This document shows, piece after piece, positions 11,123-23,104 of a stretch of 64,000 nucleotides of DNA. Positions within the stretch are counted from its first letter, which is position 1. The number at the start of each line of letters is the position of its first letter. Below the pieces are notes generated by a model. It made no database searches. It had not been told where the DNA came from and saw only the letters and a program-made list of their open reading frames with translations. This DNA is from Nicotiana tabacum (lineage: Eukaryota; Streptophyta; Magnoliopsida; Solanales; Solanaceae), in the NCBI RefSeq assembly GCF_000715075.1, contig NC_134082.1, positions 196,467,948-196,531,947 on the forward strand. Direction: 5' to 3'. The position numbers were made by a program, and so were the translations under genes.

Positions 11123-11949
11123 TTATGCATCCAGTTCGCTTATAAAAGCGGTCATCATGCAATTGCCTGGATGTGAAATACTTTTCGAGTAGTAATATAA
11201 AATTTGCTCTGCTCTTCATAGTTGTATCCTCATCCATCTATAGGGGTGTAACGATCCGGCTGATCGTTTTGAGAATGTAAGTTTTGTTCAGCGGCGTAAG
11301 GTCTTGAATAGCTTCATATTAGGTGTATTGACTTGTGTGCCTGGTCGAATTCAATTACCGGATGTTTCAGAGTCAAATTGGAGGAAAAGAATTCAGTTTT
11401 GGAAGCTTAAGCGATAAGAATTGACCGGAATTTGACTTTTGTGTAAACGGCTCCAAAACGGGCTTTGGATGATTTCCCTAGCTTCATATGGTGATTTTGG
11501 AATTAGGCGCGCGTCCGAATTTGGATTTGGAAGTCCGTAGGTTAAATTGAAGTATTTCGGCGAAAGTTGGAAAAGTTGAAGTTTGGAGGATGGAGAGGTT
11601 TGACAAATAGTTGAATTTCGTGATATCGGGGTCGGAAAATGAGAGTTGAAAAAGCTTTGTTATGTCATTTGGGACTTGTCTACAAAATTTGGCGTCGTTC
11701 CGAGTTGATTTGATAGGTTTCGACACGAGTTTTAAAAGTTGAAAGATTTGAAAGTTCATAAGTTCGATTCTTGGTGCGATTCGTAGTTTTAACGTTGTTT
11801 GATGTGATTTTAGACCTCGAGCGAGTCCGTACTAGATTATGGAACTTGTTGGTGTGTTTAGATGGGGTCCTAGGGGCCTTCGGTGTATTTCGGATAGGCT
11901 ACGGGTCATTTTCTTCTATTTTTGGACTACTGATATCTGTCATCTGGTT

Positions 11950-12360
11950 TTCTCCTTCGCGTTCGCGCCTGTTCCTCCGCATTCGCGTAGAGTAATTTTG
12001 GAGGAGGAATTAATTATTCTTCGCGTTCACATAATTTCGTTCACGATCACGGAAGTCTGTTTTCTCCTTCTTCACGTTCGCACCCATCCATTCGCGTTTA
12101 CGTTGTAGGAACTAATAGTTGAGCACTGGTGACCATTCCTTTTACGCGATCACAATCCTCTATCCGCGAACGCGTACGTATGCTCTTCCTTCTTTCGCGT
12201 TCGCGTACCTTTACTCGTGTTCGCGTAGGCCAAATTTGAGCCATCATGCTTTTCCTTCTCCGCATTTGCGATCTTATTGTCCCGTTTGCGATGACCAATT
12301 GGGCAGCTTTCATTTTTCTTCTTTGCGAACGCGATCCTTCCTCCGTGTTCGCAATGCATA
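11950..12360 (+). repeat. CG-rich palindromic cluster (CGCGTTCGCG-type) in T2 5' LTR
   Basis: Short motifs TTCGCGTTCGCG, CGCGAACGCG and GCGTTCGCGTA recur every 25-40 bp. The same cluster is present at 21990-22390 (T2 3' LTR) and 48765-48995 (T3), so it is a fixed part of this LTR family. It probably lies in the U3/R part of the LTR, because a splice-donor-like site follows about 100 bp later. Confidence 0.7.
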
Positions 12361-13713
12361 AACACCTGGGCAGTAGAATATATCTTCCAAATCGAGGGTT
12401 AGGTCATTTTTATCATATTTTGACTTGTAGAGCTCGATTTTGAGTGATTCTTTGTGCGTTTTTCAAGCAAATCGATTGGGTAAGTGTTCTTCACCTAGAA
12501 TTTATTATATTCCATGATTTTATCTTTATTTTTGTCATTTTATATGTTTTTTGAGTTGAGGGAAATAGAGGTTTTTGAAGAAAATTTTCAACATGAAAAA
12601 TTATGATTTGAAAGGCGAAATGGTATCGGAATTTGAAAATTTTTATATGGTTGAACTCGTATCGGAATGAATGTTCGTTTTTTGTAAAATTTGTCGGGTT
12701 TCGAGGCCCTGGCCAGGGGTCGACTTTTGGACCGATTTTTAGAGTTTGATAAAGATCGAGGCTTTATGATCTGGAATAGTTTCTTATGAGTTTTATTTGT
12801 GCTTTGAAGTTAATTTTTTTAGATTTGAGCCATCCGAAGGTCTTTTCACCTGAGAAGTTCATTTTAGAGTATCGGTTTGTCTTCTTTGAGGTAAGTATCT
12901 TGCCTAACCTTGTGTGGGGGATTTTCCATTAGGATTTGAGTCTTCTATACTGATTGTAGTCCGTGTACGCGAGGTGACGAGTGCGTGCTCGGATTTATTT
13001 CTGGAAAGTTGGCCTTTTAGGGTTCTTAGGTCCTTATATTCACTGAGTATGAAGTTGTTCTTGATATGATTTAGTTTCCTATTTACTAGTTTCACGTTTA
13101 CATGTTTTAATTGGAATTAATTGCTTTATGATTCACTCTTATTGCCTATTTGACTCTTATTTGACTTTCTTGAAGATTTTTACCTCTCCTATTGTCATGT
13201 TATCTTTTCATAACTACTTGTCTTCATTGGAAATCATTATTATTTCTCTAGTAATTATTTAGACTTTATTGAGATTTTGATTATCTTTCTGTTGCTCATC
13301 CTTAATTGAATTTGTTGTATATTTTTCGTAATTGCTCAACTTAAAAGAAGTTTAGATATCCTATATTTAGTTGATATGTCCTTATTTGGAATTATTTGAC
13401 TCGTGTTTTCTTCCTTGTTGTTGAACTACATATTGTGGGATCGGTTTTACATATTATTTTCTCCCTTGTTGAGTTGTTCTTATTATGCCTAGTATTCTCT
13501 ATTGTGTTTATTCTTTGTGAGCTAGTTTTACCGTCTCTTGATGATCAAAAGTTCTTGAGTTGATTTACTTGCCGTGTTCTTGTATTTATTGTCATTGTTG
13601 TTGTTGTACTTGTTGTGGTGGTGCACGAGGTTTCTCCTGTGCGGTTGTTGTTATGGGGTTGCACGAGGTTTCTGCCGTGTTGTTGTTACTATTGATATAT
13701 GCACATGCAGTGT

Positions 13714-13718
13714 GACAA
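13714..13718. repeat. target site duplication, left copy (GACAA)
   Basis: GACAA directly precedes the solo LTR and is repeated at 17597-17601 directly after it. Confidence 0.85.
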
Positions 13719-16700
13719 TGTCACGACCCAAAAATCTCTCCGAAGGAGTCGTGATGGCACCTAGCCTCTAAATTAGGTAAGCCTAACATTAACTGAAATA
13801 ACGTTGATAGCTGCTAACTTTAAATTAAATATATCTTAACACATTACAATTCCTAAAATCGGTGGTACAAGTCATAAGCCTTTCTAAGAGTAGTTATACA
13901 AAATAAATACAACACTGTTCCAGAACGAGAAGGAATCAATGGAACGTAATAAAAACGAAGGTGATTCTGAGGCTTGCGAACGCAGTAGCAGGTTACCGTG
14001 AGTCTCCACCGTGACGACCCGCACATCTACTATCGATCAATACCTAGATCTGTACACAAAAAATGTATAGAAGTGTAGTATGAGCACACCACAGTGGTGC
14101 CTAGTAAGTATCAAGACTAACCTCGCTGGGGTAGTGACGAGAAACAGTCAAGACACCTACTGGTCAAATGAAATGAACAGAATATGATAATAAATATCAA
14201 GATAAAGATAATGAGGTAATATCAACAGTGGAGAGAAATTAAAATACAAACAGTTGGGACAATTAAGGGAGAATGCGGGTAGTAACGAACGATAACCAAG
14301 TAAATCAAATAACCAAGTAAATCAACATTGACATAACAAGGACAAAGACAAGTAAAAATGTATTCAAATAAAGAAGGCTATGCCAACTCAATCAATCACA
14401 TCATGTCTAATACACAATCTCGACCATCTCAATCCTCATTTTCTCGTATCATAATCTCAACTTCCGAACCTTCAGCACACACGGCACCTTGTGCCCACAT
14501 ATTTTCCATCTCACTTTTAACAACAAAATCCACATGCAATACAATACATAATGTCCGTACAAATGCACTCAAGATGTTCAAGAAGTCTCATTTACATAAT
14601 ATAAAGTAAATTACAATTTCTAAACTAATTAGGAAAATCAACGAGAAAAGATGAAGTTATTTTTAGAAATCATTTGAGTAAAGAAAGCACCCCTTTCAAT
14701 TAAAATACAACATCGTATGAATTATTACCTTTAACATGGGAATTAATAACTTAAAACTTAGTAGAAATTCTTTCGTTAAGTAAAATACAACCTCAGACGG
14801 TTTAAGAAAATATAATTGAGAAACTAATTGAATTGAATATGTAACAATTATTGAAGTCTGAAGTATCGAAATGTCTATATATATAAATTTGGCGAGGTAT
14901 TGAAAACACTGTAGGTTCCAACACAAAGAATCACAGCAGTAAAGGAATTTAAACAGTTAAAACACTTGAATTGATAACAACAAATAAACACAGCAAACAG
15001 AAAGTGCACGGCATCACCCTTCGTGCTTTTACTCTCATTCTCACCATAAGATTCAATATATTCGGCACAACATCACCCTTCGTGCTTTTACCTCATATAA
15101 TCATGGCATGTCATTATCCTTCGTGCATTATCACTCATATCATGGCACTACATCACCCTCCGTCCTTTTACATTTACAATATCGGCACGGCATCACCCTT
15201 CGTGCTTACACTCACTCACCAATATCACGCACGACATCACCCTTCGTGCTTTTACACTCTTCCTTACCCAAGCAACTATCACAAAGCAATTCGGGCAAGG
15301 AAAACAATAAAATCCCAATAGAATCCTGTAAGGGAATAGTATAATAATAATATCCCGGTAAGGGAAACAATATCATAAATAATAACATTCCGGCAAGGAA
15401 AACAATATCATAAACAATACATCCCGGCAAAGGAATCAACAATAACCAATCTCGTCCCAATAATTAACTTCACAAAATGAATCCCAACTTGAGTCAATAT
15501 TCAATAACGGTCAAATTCCAAGGAATTACCATAAGCTTGGTCCAACTTAAATACTCATCAAGTCAAGTATGAATAGTACATGATAAGGATCATGAAAAGA
15601 AAACCAAGAAGCACACTAACCTTAACAAAGCAACAAGACATAATAAGCACGTAATAACTACACTGGTAACCACAACAAATGGACATGTAACATATTTGCA
15701 CAAAGTCATAGGAGAACTCACACAAGAAGTATCAAAAAAATAAGGAAGGCAATCACTTCAATTAAGGCAATTAGGGGCCAAGTAACACGTAAGAATTAGA
15801 GGAAAACTAGCAACATCATACGGAGCATATAGAGGTAATTTACACAATTAGGAAACTCAAGCATGACAGAATACTTTGCACATAAGGACCTAAGAATCCT
15901 AGAGGCAAATTTCCCACAAATAAGTCCGAGCACACACTCGTCACCTCGCGCGCACAGACTACAATTAGCATAGAAGACTCAAACCCTAAGGGTAAGTCCC
16001 CCACACAAGGTTAGGCAAGATACTTACCTCAATCCGGCCAATTCAATACTCAATTTAGCTTTTCCTTTACCAATTCATCAACGTTCGGCTCAATATAGCC
16101 AAAAACGACTTGAATACATCTAACAATGCAAGAGAAAATAATTTTAATTAACAAAATTATGATTCTTATGCAATTTGCAACAAGTCAACTCCCCGAGCCC
16201 GCACCTTGAAACTCGACAAAATTTACAAAAAATCGAATACCCATTCCGATATGAGTTCACCTATACAAAAATTATCGAATTCCCATACCATTTGGTCCTT
16301 CAAATCATCATTTTACATTGTTGAAAGATTTTTCAGTTTTTCCCAAATTCCATCCCAAATCACGAATCAAATGATGAATTCAATGATAGATTCATGTATT
16401 TTAGTCAAATCCGAGTTAGAATCAGTTACCCCGATGAATTTCTTGAAAAAACTTCGAAAATTCGCCAAGATCTGAGCTCTCTAGATAAAAATATGAAATA
16501 AAACCCTAAATCTCATATTTATAGTGCACCTCCCAGATTTCCATTACCGCTGACCGCGGTAAACCCACCGCTACAACGGAAAATGTTGACTGCAGTGACA
16601 TGCTTTAGTATTTTGGCCATAACTTTCTCTACAGATGTCCAAATTGTGATTTCTTTAGCTTTCTGAAACTAGACACAAAGGGCTACAACTTTCGTTTTTG

Positions 16701-17596
16701 AATCATTTCAAAATTCCTTGTAGATCAAAAGATATAGGCTTACGAAGTCAGACCAGTGAACCTGAAGATTATTCCTCACTGCGGACCGCGGACCATTTTC
16801 CGCCTCAGCGGTAATCCCACCACCTCAGCGGAAAAACTTCCGCCTCAGTGGTAAGACTTCTACCCCCAGCAAAGATTTAAGCATCAAAACCATTTTCTAA
16901 GTTCCGGAATGTCCGGACTCGCTCAAAACTCACCTAAAACTCATCTGAGGCCCCCAGAACCTCAACCAAATGTACCAACACATCCCATAACATTATACAA
17001 ACTTAGCCCCACTTTCAAATCATGTCAAACAACTCTAAAACCATGAATCAGATGCCCAAACGCGTGAAAATCACTATGAACTTCAAGAACCTCTAGAATT
17101 GCAACCAAGCGTCCGAACCACATCAAATCAACTCCAAACGACACCCAATTTTGCAGGCAAGTCCCAAATGACATAACAGAGCTGTTCCAACTTTCAGAAC
17201 TACATTCCAAACTGGATAACATAAAAGTCAACTATGGGTCAAACCTCTCCATTTTCCAAACTTCAACTTTTCCAACTTTCACCGAAATGCCTCAAATTAC
17301 CCTACGGGCCTCCAGATCCAAATCCGAATACACTCCCAAGTCCAAAATCACCATAAGAAGCTACTAATATCATCCAAAACTCATTCTGAAGCCGTTTAGT
17401 CAAAAGTCAAATCCCGGTCCAGTTCTCTCCGCTTAAGCTTCCAGAACTATATTCCTTCTTTCCAATTCGACTCCAATTCATCCGGAAATTGAATCCAACC
17501 CTACACACAAGTCGATATACATAATGTGAAGCTGCTCTTGACCTCAAACTTCCAAACCGGGTGCAATTGCTCAAAACGACTAGTCGAGTCGTTATA
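13719..17596 (-). mobile_element. solo Tekay-type LTR in inverted orientation
   Basis: This 3878-bp LTR lies on the minus strand inside the T2 5' LTR. Its left edge TGTCACGACCC is the reverse complement of the usual LTR 3' end. Its right edge is the complement of the LTR start, with the terminal TG changed to TA. It is flanked by a perfect GACAA duplication and contains no internal retrotransposon region. This is the expected product of LTR-LTR recombination of a full element. ORFs inside it have no similarity I recognise. Confidence 0.88.
15000..15440 (-). repeat. tandem repeats within the solo LTR
   Basis: Six units of 50-60 bp contain CATCACCCTTCGTGCTTTTA (15000-15260). They are followed by three or four roughly 38-bp units of TCCCGGCAAGGAAAACAATA type (15290-15440). 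They are LTR-internal and explain the apparent open frames here. Confidence 0.75.
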
Positions 17597-17601
17597 GACA
17601 A

Positions 17602-17603
17602 GG

Positions 17604-17657
<54 letters not shown>

Positions 17658-18615
17658 TTACTAACTAATATGAATTATGTTAAGACACTTGCACAAGCAT
17701 ACACGTAGTTAAACACTCTTATCGGATAAGAGGTATTCCTGAAATTGTTGAGTATAGATGCACACCCTTGTTTACTTGCCTTCCATGTGAGAATGACTCT
17801 ATTTGGCACGTGAGTCATCAGTGTGGTTATGAGGTGTGATGAGGCACATGATGCCAAGTGTTAGGGTTTAGTTGTTGAGACTCGTGAGTTGTGATTTGTC
17901 CGAGGTTCGGTAGCTCGTGGAGTTTGTTGAATAAAAAGTGATATGAAATTGGTCGTAGTTGTTGAGTTATTACTTGCCCTTGCTGTATCTATTATTTCAG
18001 ATTTGGTTGTGTTTCCGCTCACTCTTCTGTGTCATTATTATGGTGTTGTGTTGTTACTTGATGTTTCCTTTCTTATTGCAAATTACTGTATTGTTAGTCA
18101 TATTGCGTAGTCTGTATATAGATACCATACTTTGTTGTTCCTATACTTATACTTGTTCAGGTTATTAGACCAGTTGGTGTCTTGATTGTTCCTCCTCACT
18201 ACTCCACTAAGGTTAGTCTTGATACTTACTGGGCACCGCTGTGGTGTGCTCATACTACACTTCTGCATATTTTTTATGTAGAACTAGATATTTGATCATT
18301 AGTAGCTGTGCGGATTCTTGCTGAGGAGACTCAAGGTAAACATATGGCTGCATTCGTAGGTTTCGGAGTCACCTTCCTATTTTGTACTCACATTGTTTTT
18401 ACTAATTTCCAAATAGTTTTGAAGTTGTAGCAAAATTTGTAGAGCTTATGACTTGTACTATTGATTTTGAGGTTGTAAAGTTTAAAGAGATTTCTATTTC
18501 AAATTGATAGATGTTATTTAAATAATGTTGTTGTTTCAATTAATGTTAGGTTTACCAAGTCCCTAAGACTAGGTGCCATCATGATACCCAATGGAGGAAA
18601 AATTGGGTTGTGACA
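17602..18615 (+). repeat. T2 5' LTR, right part
   Basis: T2 LTR resumes after the solo LTR. It aligns with 45930-46818 of the 3' LTR and ends TTGTGACA at 18615, just before the PBS. Confidence 0.85.
17606..17656. repeat. (TA)n microsatellite
   Basis: About 25 uninterrupted TA units. The equivalent place in the 3' LTR (45926-45944) has about nine units, so the repeat length differs between the two LTRs of one element. Confidence 0.95.
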
Positions 18616-18618
18616 AGT

Positions 18619-18630
18619 TGGTGTCAGAGC
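18619..18630 (+). other. T2 primer binding site (initiator Met type)
   Basis: TGGTGTCAGAGC lies 3 bp after the LTR and matches the chromovirus PBS TGGTATCAGAGC with one change. Confidence 0.85.
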
Positions 18631-18814
18631 TCTAGGTTCATAGGTGCTACGAGTCATAAGCGAGTTTAGTAGAGTCTTGCGGATCGGTACAGAGAAGTCT
18701 GTACTTATCATTAAGAGGCCACATAACTATTAGGACAATCTCACTTCTTTCATTCATATTGTGCGAACTTATTGATCTTGGAGTTTGAACTTCTATCATT
18801 CCATTCTCTCATAG

Positions 18815-20140
18815 ATGGTGAGAAAACGAGCTGCAGTTATTGATGACGCTCCTCCTGGAGTGGGTGTTGCTAGGGGCAGAGGCAGAGGTCGACGAGGAGG
18901 ATGTACCGCAGCTAGAGCACTACTAGAGCAGCAGATGAGGAACCTCTAGTAGCTCTAGTTGGGGGATAAGTGCCGGAGGCGCCTGTTGTTAACCCTGAAC
19001 TTCAGGAGACCTTAGCACATTTCCTAAGCATGTTTGGTACATTGGCTCAGGCGAGATTGATTCCAGATGCACGAGCTACTTCACAGATCGGGGGAGGGAC
19101 TCAAACTACCGCCACCCACCTCCAGAGCAGCGAGTTCATGTTGGTCAGGTTTCAGGTGTCATGGTGACATAGCCTGTGGTCCCAGTTCATCCCGTGGTTA
19201 GGGCAGCAACATTTGAGTAAGAGCAACTTATACTTGCAAGGTTCAAGAAATATGACCTCCTACATTTCGTGGATTGGCTTCAGAGAGTGCATACTAATTT
19301 CTAGAAGAGTGTCATCGCATTCTCTACATTATGGGTGTTGTGGAGAGGAGTGGGGTTGCTTTTACTATGTTCCGGCTTAAAGGAGCGGCTTATCAGTGGT
19401 GGGGGGTGTATGAGTTGGGTAGCCCGACCGATGCAGTTTCATTTACATGGGTTCAATTTTCAAAGATATTTTCGAGAGAGTTTATACCTCAGTCCCTTCA
19501 GGATACATAGAGTGCAGAGTTTGAGCAGCTGCACCATGATACTTTATCAGTATTAGAGTATACCGTAAGATTCAGTGATTTGGCCAGACATGCACCTACC
19601 TTGGTCGCTACGATTAGGGAGCGAGTCTGTAGGTTCATTGAGGAGCTCAGGCATGATATTTTATTCAGCATGCCTCGGTAGTTAGTCAGATATTTCATTT
19701 CAATAGGTGGTAGGGATCGCTCATCGGACAGAGGGCATGTGGGATCAGGAGAGAGAGGACAGGCGGGGCCAAGAGAGATAGAACAGGCAGGGCCAAGAGA
19801 GAGAGAGGGCAGGCGAGGTCAGGAGAGAGAGGACAAGGAGGCGTCATAGAACGGAGAGATCCACTGGTCCTTATTTTGGAGGTAGTGTATGGCATAGTAG
19901 AGGTTTTGTAGGTCAGCCAGTTCAGTTTGTACTTCTGGCTTCACTAAGTGTTTTAGTGCTCATGGGTCTCAGAGTACCCGTACAACGTAGTTCCCACAGC
20001 CACGTCAGCAGCGAGGTTGTTTTGAGTATGGCAATACTAACCACATGGTGAGAGATTGTCCCAGACTTCGGATAGATGTGTCATAGCGAGGTATTCAGGC
20101 GAATAGAGGGCACCCAAGAATGGGAGACCCGTCCCGTTGA
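18815..20140 (+). pseudogene. Tekay gag (T2), frameshifted
   Basis: This capsid/nucleocapsid gene begins with MVRKRAAVIDDA at 18815, parallel to T1 gag. It continues through an Arg/Gly-rich leader, frameshifts near 18920 and 19020, and then the conserved retrotransposon gag domain (19330-19690: AYQWWGVYELGSPTDA, FTWVQFSKIFSREFIPQSL, EFEQL, YTVRFSDLARHAPTL). A degenerate zinc knuckle follows (20010-20060: GCFEYGNTNHMVRDCPRL, one Cys replaced). Several stops break it. A short simple Arg/Gly/Glu repeat (19720-19850) lies between the two domains. Confidence 0.82.
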
Positions 20141-21328
20141 TGTGTTTCATATGGTAGGCTTGAGGCCATTGCTCTAGATGATGTCATACATGTATGTTTT
20201 TGGTTATTTAGAGGAGCACCATCCATATTTTGTTACAGCTCTACTTATTGGGGTCAGTTCCCCTATTCGTTACTCCACTTACGGGTGAGTTCATGACATA
20301 GTATTCTGTTTATGTGTTTGCCCTGTCGGGAGATTCTATGAGTGGCAGCCTGTGTCTATCATTTGTTTTTATTCATTATTGAGAGTTACAAGACTAGTAG
20401 TGAATTCGTGTTGTCTATTATGGTAGGCTTTATGTGATTCCTGAGTATGTTGGTTACGAGATGTGATTTTTATACTCCACCGGTGTGGGAGTCAGTACGT
20501 GTCGTAATTTTGTTAACGGAATTGATCTAGTGAAAGGTTCCAGTTGGTTTAATGTATATCCTACTTGTGATTCAGAACTGAGGGTTGGACCCTCGTGATT
20601 TCATGTGATTTGATGTGTTCGAACCGGGCTGTGTACCACGGTGGGAGTTATATCAAGATGAGATCTTTGTGATTTGTTCATATGATTTAATTCTTTCCTT
20701 GTTATATTGTTTCGTAAGATAGTACCGATAGAGAGTTGTGCCTGTCGAGTTTGTTTGATAGTTCTCTTATGTGTTTCTCTTTACATATTCAGTCCTTTTC
20801 GTTCTGTGCTCCCTGAGATTTTAGCTTGTGGGGTATGTGCCCGGTGGTTTTAGTTACGACTTGTTGATCCGGGTGTATAATTATGAGGTCTTCGTGTTCC
20901 TTGCATCGCTGTCAGTGTTATGGAGGTTTGAAACAGAGTTCTATCAGATATGAGGCTAATTGTTGGTGCTGGATTTGATTTCGGGCAGCTATTGTAATCA
21001 GAAATGTTATTGTGGGCCTATGTGTGATGTGTCATATTGTATGGTTGTACTCTATGGGTGTAGGCATAAGTGGTTGCAGCTAGTTGAGAATGATACCTGG
21101 AGTGGATGTAAAAATCAGATCTTTTGGAGATGAATAGAAAGTGAGAATTTTGACTTTAAGGCCTTTTGGTATTGGTGAAAGGGATAAATTACAATTGAGA
21201 TGGTGTCGTCAGGCTTATGTGGATTGGGGTGACGTGGGGTCACCCGTGAGTGTATGTTGAAAGTGTGCGTTGAATGATTTGATGACTTTGAGGCGATTTT
21301 TGTCATGTTCGAGGACGAACGTTCCTTT
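20141..21328 (+). other. T2 internal tail without recognisable pol
   Basis: There is faint protease-like sequence near 20160-20400, then no RT, RNase H or integrase motif in any frame. The final part (about 21090-21328) keeps the terminal block ending in CATGTTCGAGGACGAACG next to the PPT. It is the 3' non-coding end of a Tekay element after loss or replacement of pol. Confidence 0.6.
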
Positions 21329-21341
21329 AAGAGGGGGAGGA
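21329..21341 (+). other. polypurine tract of T2
   Basis: AAGAGGGGGAGGA lies directly upstream of the 3' LTR start (21342), where plus-strand DNA synthesis would be primed. Confidence 0.85.
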
Positions 21342-23104
21342 TATAGAGACCCGGCAGGTCCTTTTGAGAATTTAAGTTCCATTCAGCAATGTAAGGTCTT
21401 GAGAAGCTTCATATTATATGTATTGACTTACGTGCGTTGTCGAATTCAGTTACCGGATGTTTCAGAGTAAAATTGGAGGAAGAGAATTCAATTTTGGAAG
21501 CTTAAGCTGTAAGAATTGACCAGAATTTCACTTTTGTATAAATGGCTCCGAAATAGGCTTTGGATGATTGCAACAGCTTCGTATGGTGATTTTGGACTTA
21601 AGTGCGCGTCCATATTTGGATTTGGAAGTCCGTAGGTTAAATTGAAGCATTTCGGCGAAAGTTGGAAAAGTTAAAGTTTGGAGGATGGAGAGGTGTGACC
21701 AATAGTTGACTTTTGTGTATCGGAGTTGGAAATCGAGAGTTAGAACAGCTCCGTTATGTCATTTGGGACTTGTATGCAAAATTTGGTGTCGTTCCGGGTT
21801 GATTTGATAGGTTTTGGCGCGAATTTTAGAAGTTAGAAGATTTGAAAGTTCATAAGTTCAATTCTTGGTGCGGTTCGTAGTTTCGACATTGTTTGATTTT
21901 ATTTGAGACCTCGAGCGAGTCTGTGTTAGGTTATAGAACTTGTTGGTGTGTTTAGACGGGGTCCCTGGGGCCTCGGATGATATATGTCATCTGCTTTTCT
22001 CCTTCGCGTTCGCATCTGCTCCTCCGCGTTCGCGAAGAGTAATTTTGGAGGAGGAATTAATTATTCTTCGTTTTTGCATGATCTCGTTCGTTATCACGGA
22101 AATCTGTTTTCTCCTTCTTCGCGTTCGTACCCATCCCTTCGTGTTCGCATAATAGGAACTAAGAGTTGGGCACTAGTGACCATTCGTTCTACGCGTTCGC
22201 ATTTATCTGTGCGCGAACGCGTACGTATGCTCTTCCCTCTTTTATGTTCGCGTACCTTTCCTCGCGTTCGCGTAGGCTCATGATTTTCCATCTCCGCGTT
22301 CACGATCTTGTTGTCGCATTCGCTATGACCAAACTAGGCAGCTTTCATTTTTCTTCTTCGCAAACGTGATCCTTCCTCCGCTTTCGCGATGCATAAACAC
22401 ATGGGCAGCAGAATATATCTTCCAAATCAAGGGTTATGCTATTTTTATCATATTTTGACTTGTAGAGCTCGGTTTTGAACGATTCTTTGTGGGGTTTTCA
22501 AACAAATCGATTGGGTAAGTGTTCTTCACCTAGAATTTATTATATTCAATGATTTTATCTTTATTTTTGTCATTTAATTTGTGTTTTGAGTTGAGGAAAA
22601 TGGAGGTTTTGATAATTTTTGTATGGTTGAACTCGTATCGGAATGGGTGTTCGGGTTTTATGAAATTTGTCGGGTTTTGAGGGGGGTCGATTTTTGGACC
22701 GATTTTGGATTTTGATAAAGATCGAGGCTTTATGATCCGGAATAGCTTCTTATAAGTTTTATTTGTTCTTTGAAGTTATTTTGGTTAGATTTGAGCCGTC
22801 CAGAGGTCTTTTCACCTGAGAAGTTCAGTTTAAAGTATCAGCTTGTCTTCTTTGAGGTAAGTATCTTGCCTAACCTTGAATGAGGGATTTCCCTTTAGGA
22901 TTTGAGTCTTCTATGTTGATTGTAGTCCGTATATGCGAGGTGACTAGTGCGTGCTCGGACTTATTTGTGGAAATTTGGCCTTTTAGGGTTCTTAGGTCCT
23001 TATATTCACTTAGTATGAAGTTTTTATTGATATGATTGAGTTTCGTATTTACTAGTTTCACCTCTACATGCTTTATGATTCACTCTTATTGCCTATTTGA
23101 CTCT
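21342..23104 (+). repeat. T2 3' LTR, left part
   Basis: It starts TATAGAGACCCGGC (terminal TG changed to TA) after the PPT and parallels 11247-13150. It contains the CG cluster (21990-22390) and the donor-like GGGTAAGTG (22513-22521). It is broken at 23104 by Ogre-1 at ACTCT. Confidence 0.85.

Larger units (their letters stand above)
11247..13718 (+). repeat. T2 5' LTR, left part
   Basis: It begins TGTAACGATCCGGC at 11247, the typical Tekay LTR start. It holds a CG-rich cluster (11950-12360), a perfect splice-donor-like GGGTAAGTG (12478-12486) and a short GCACGAGGTTTCT repeat near 13622-13675. It breaks at 13718 at the target duplication of the solo LTR. Confidence 0.85.

Noticed and set aside
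12119..12361. Overlapping open frames on both strands with SRTRTYA-like residues
   Set aside because: Produced by CGCGTTCGCG repeats in the LTR, open in several frames on both strands.
17606..17656. TA run as a transposon end or promoter
   Set aside because: A microsatellite within the LTR, present at different length in the partner LTR.
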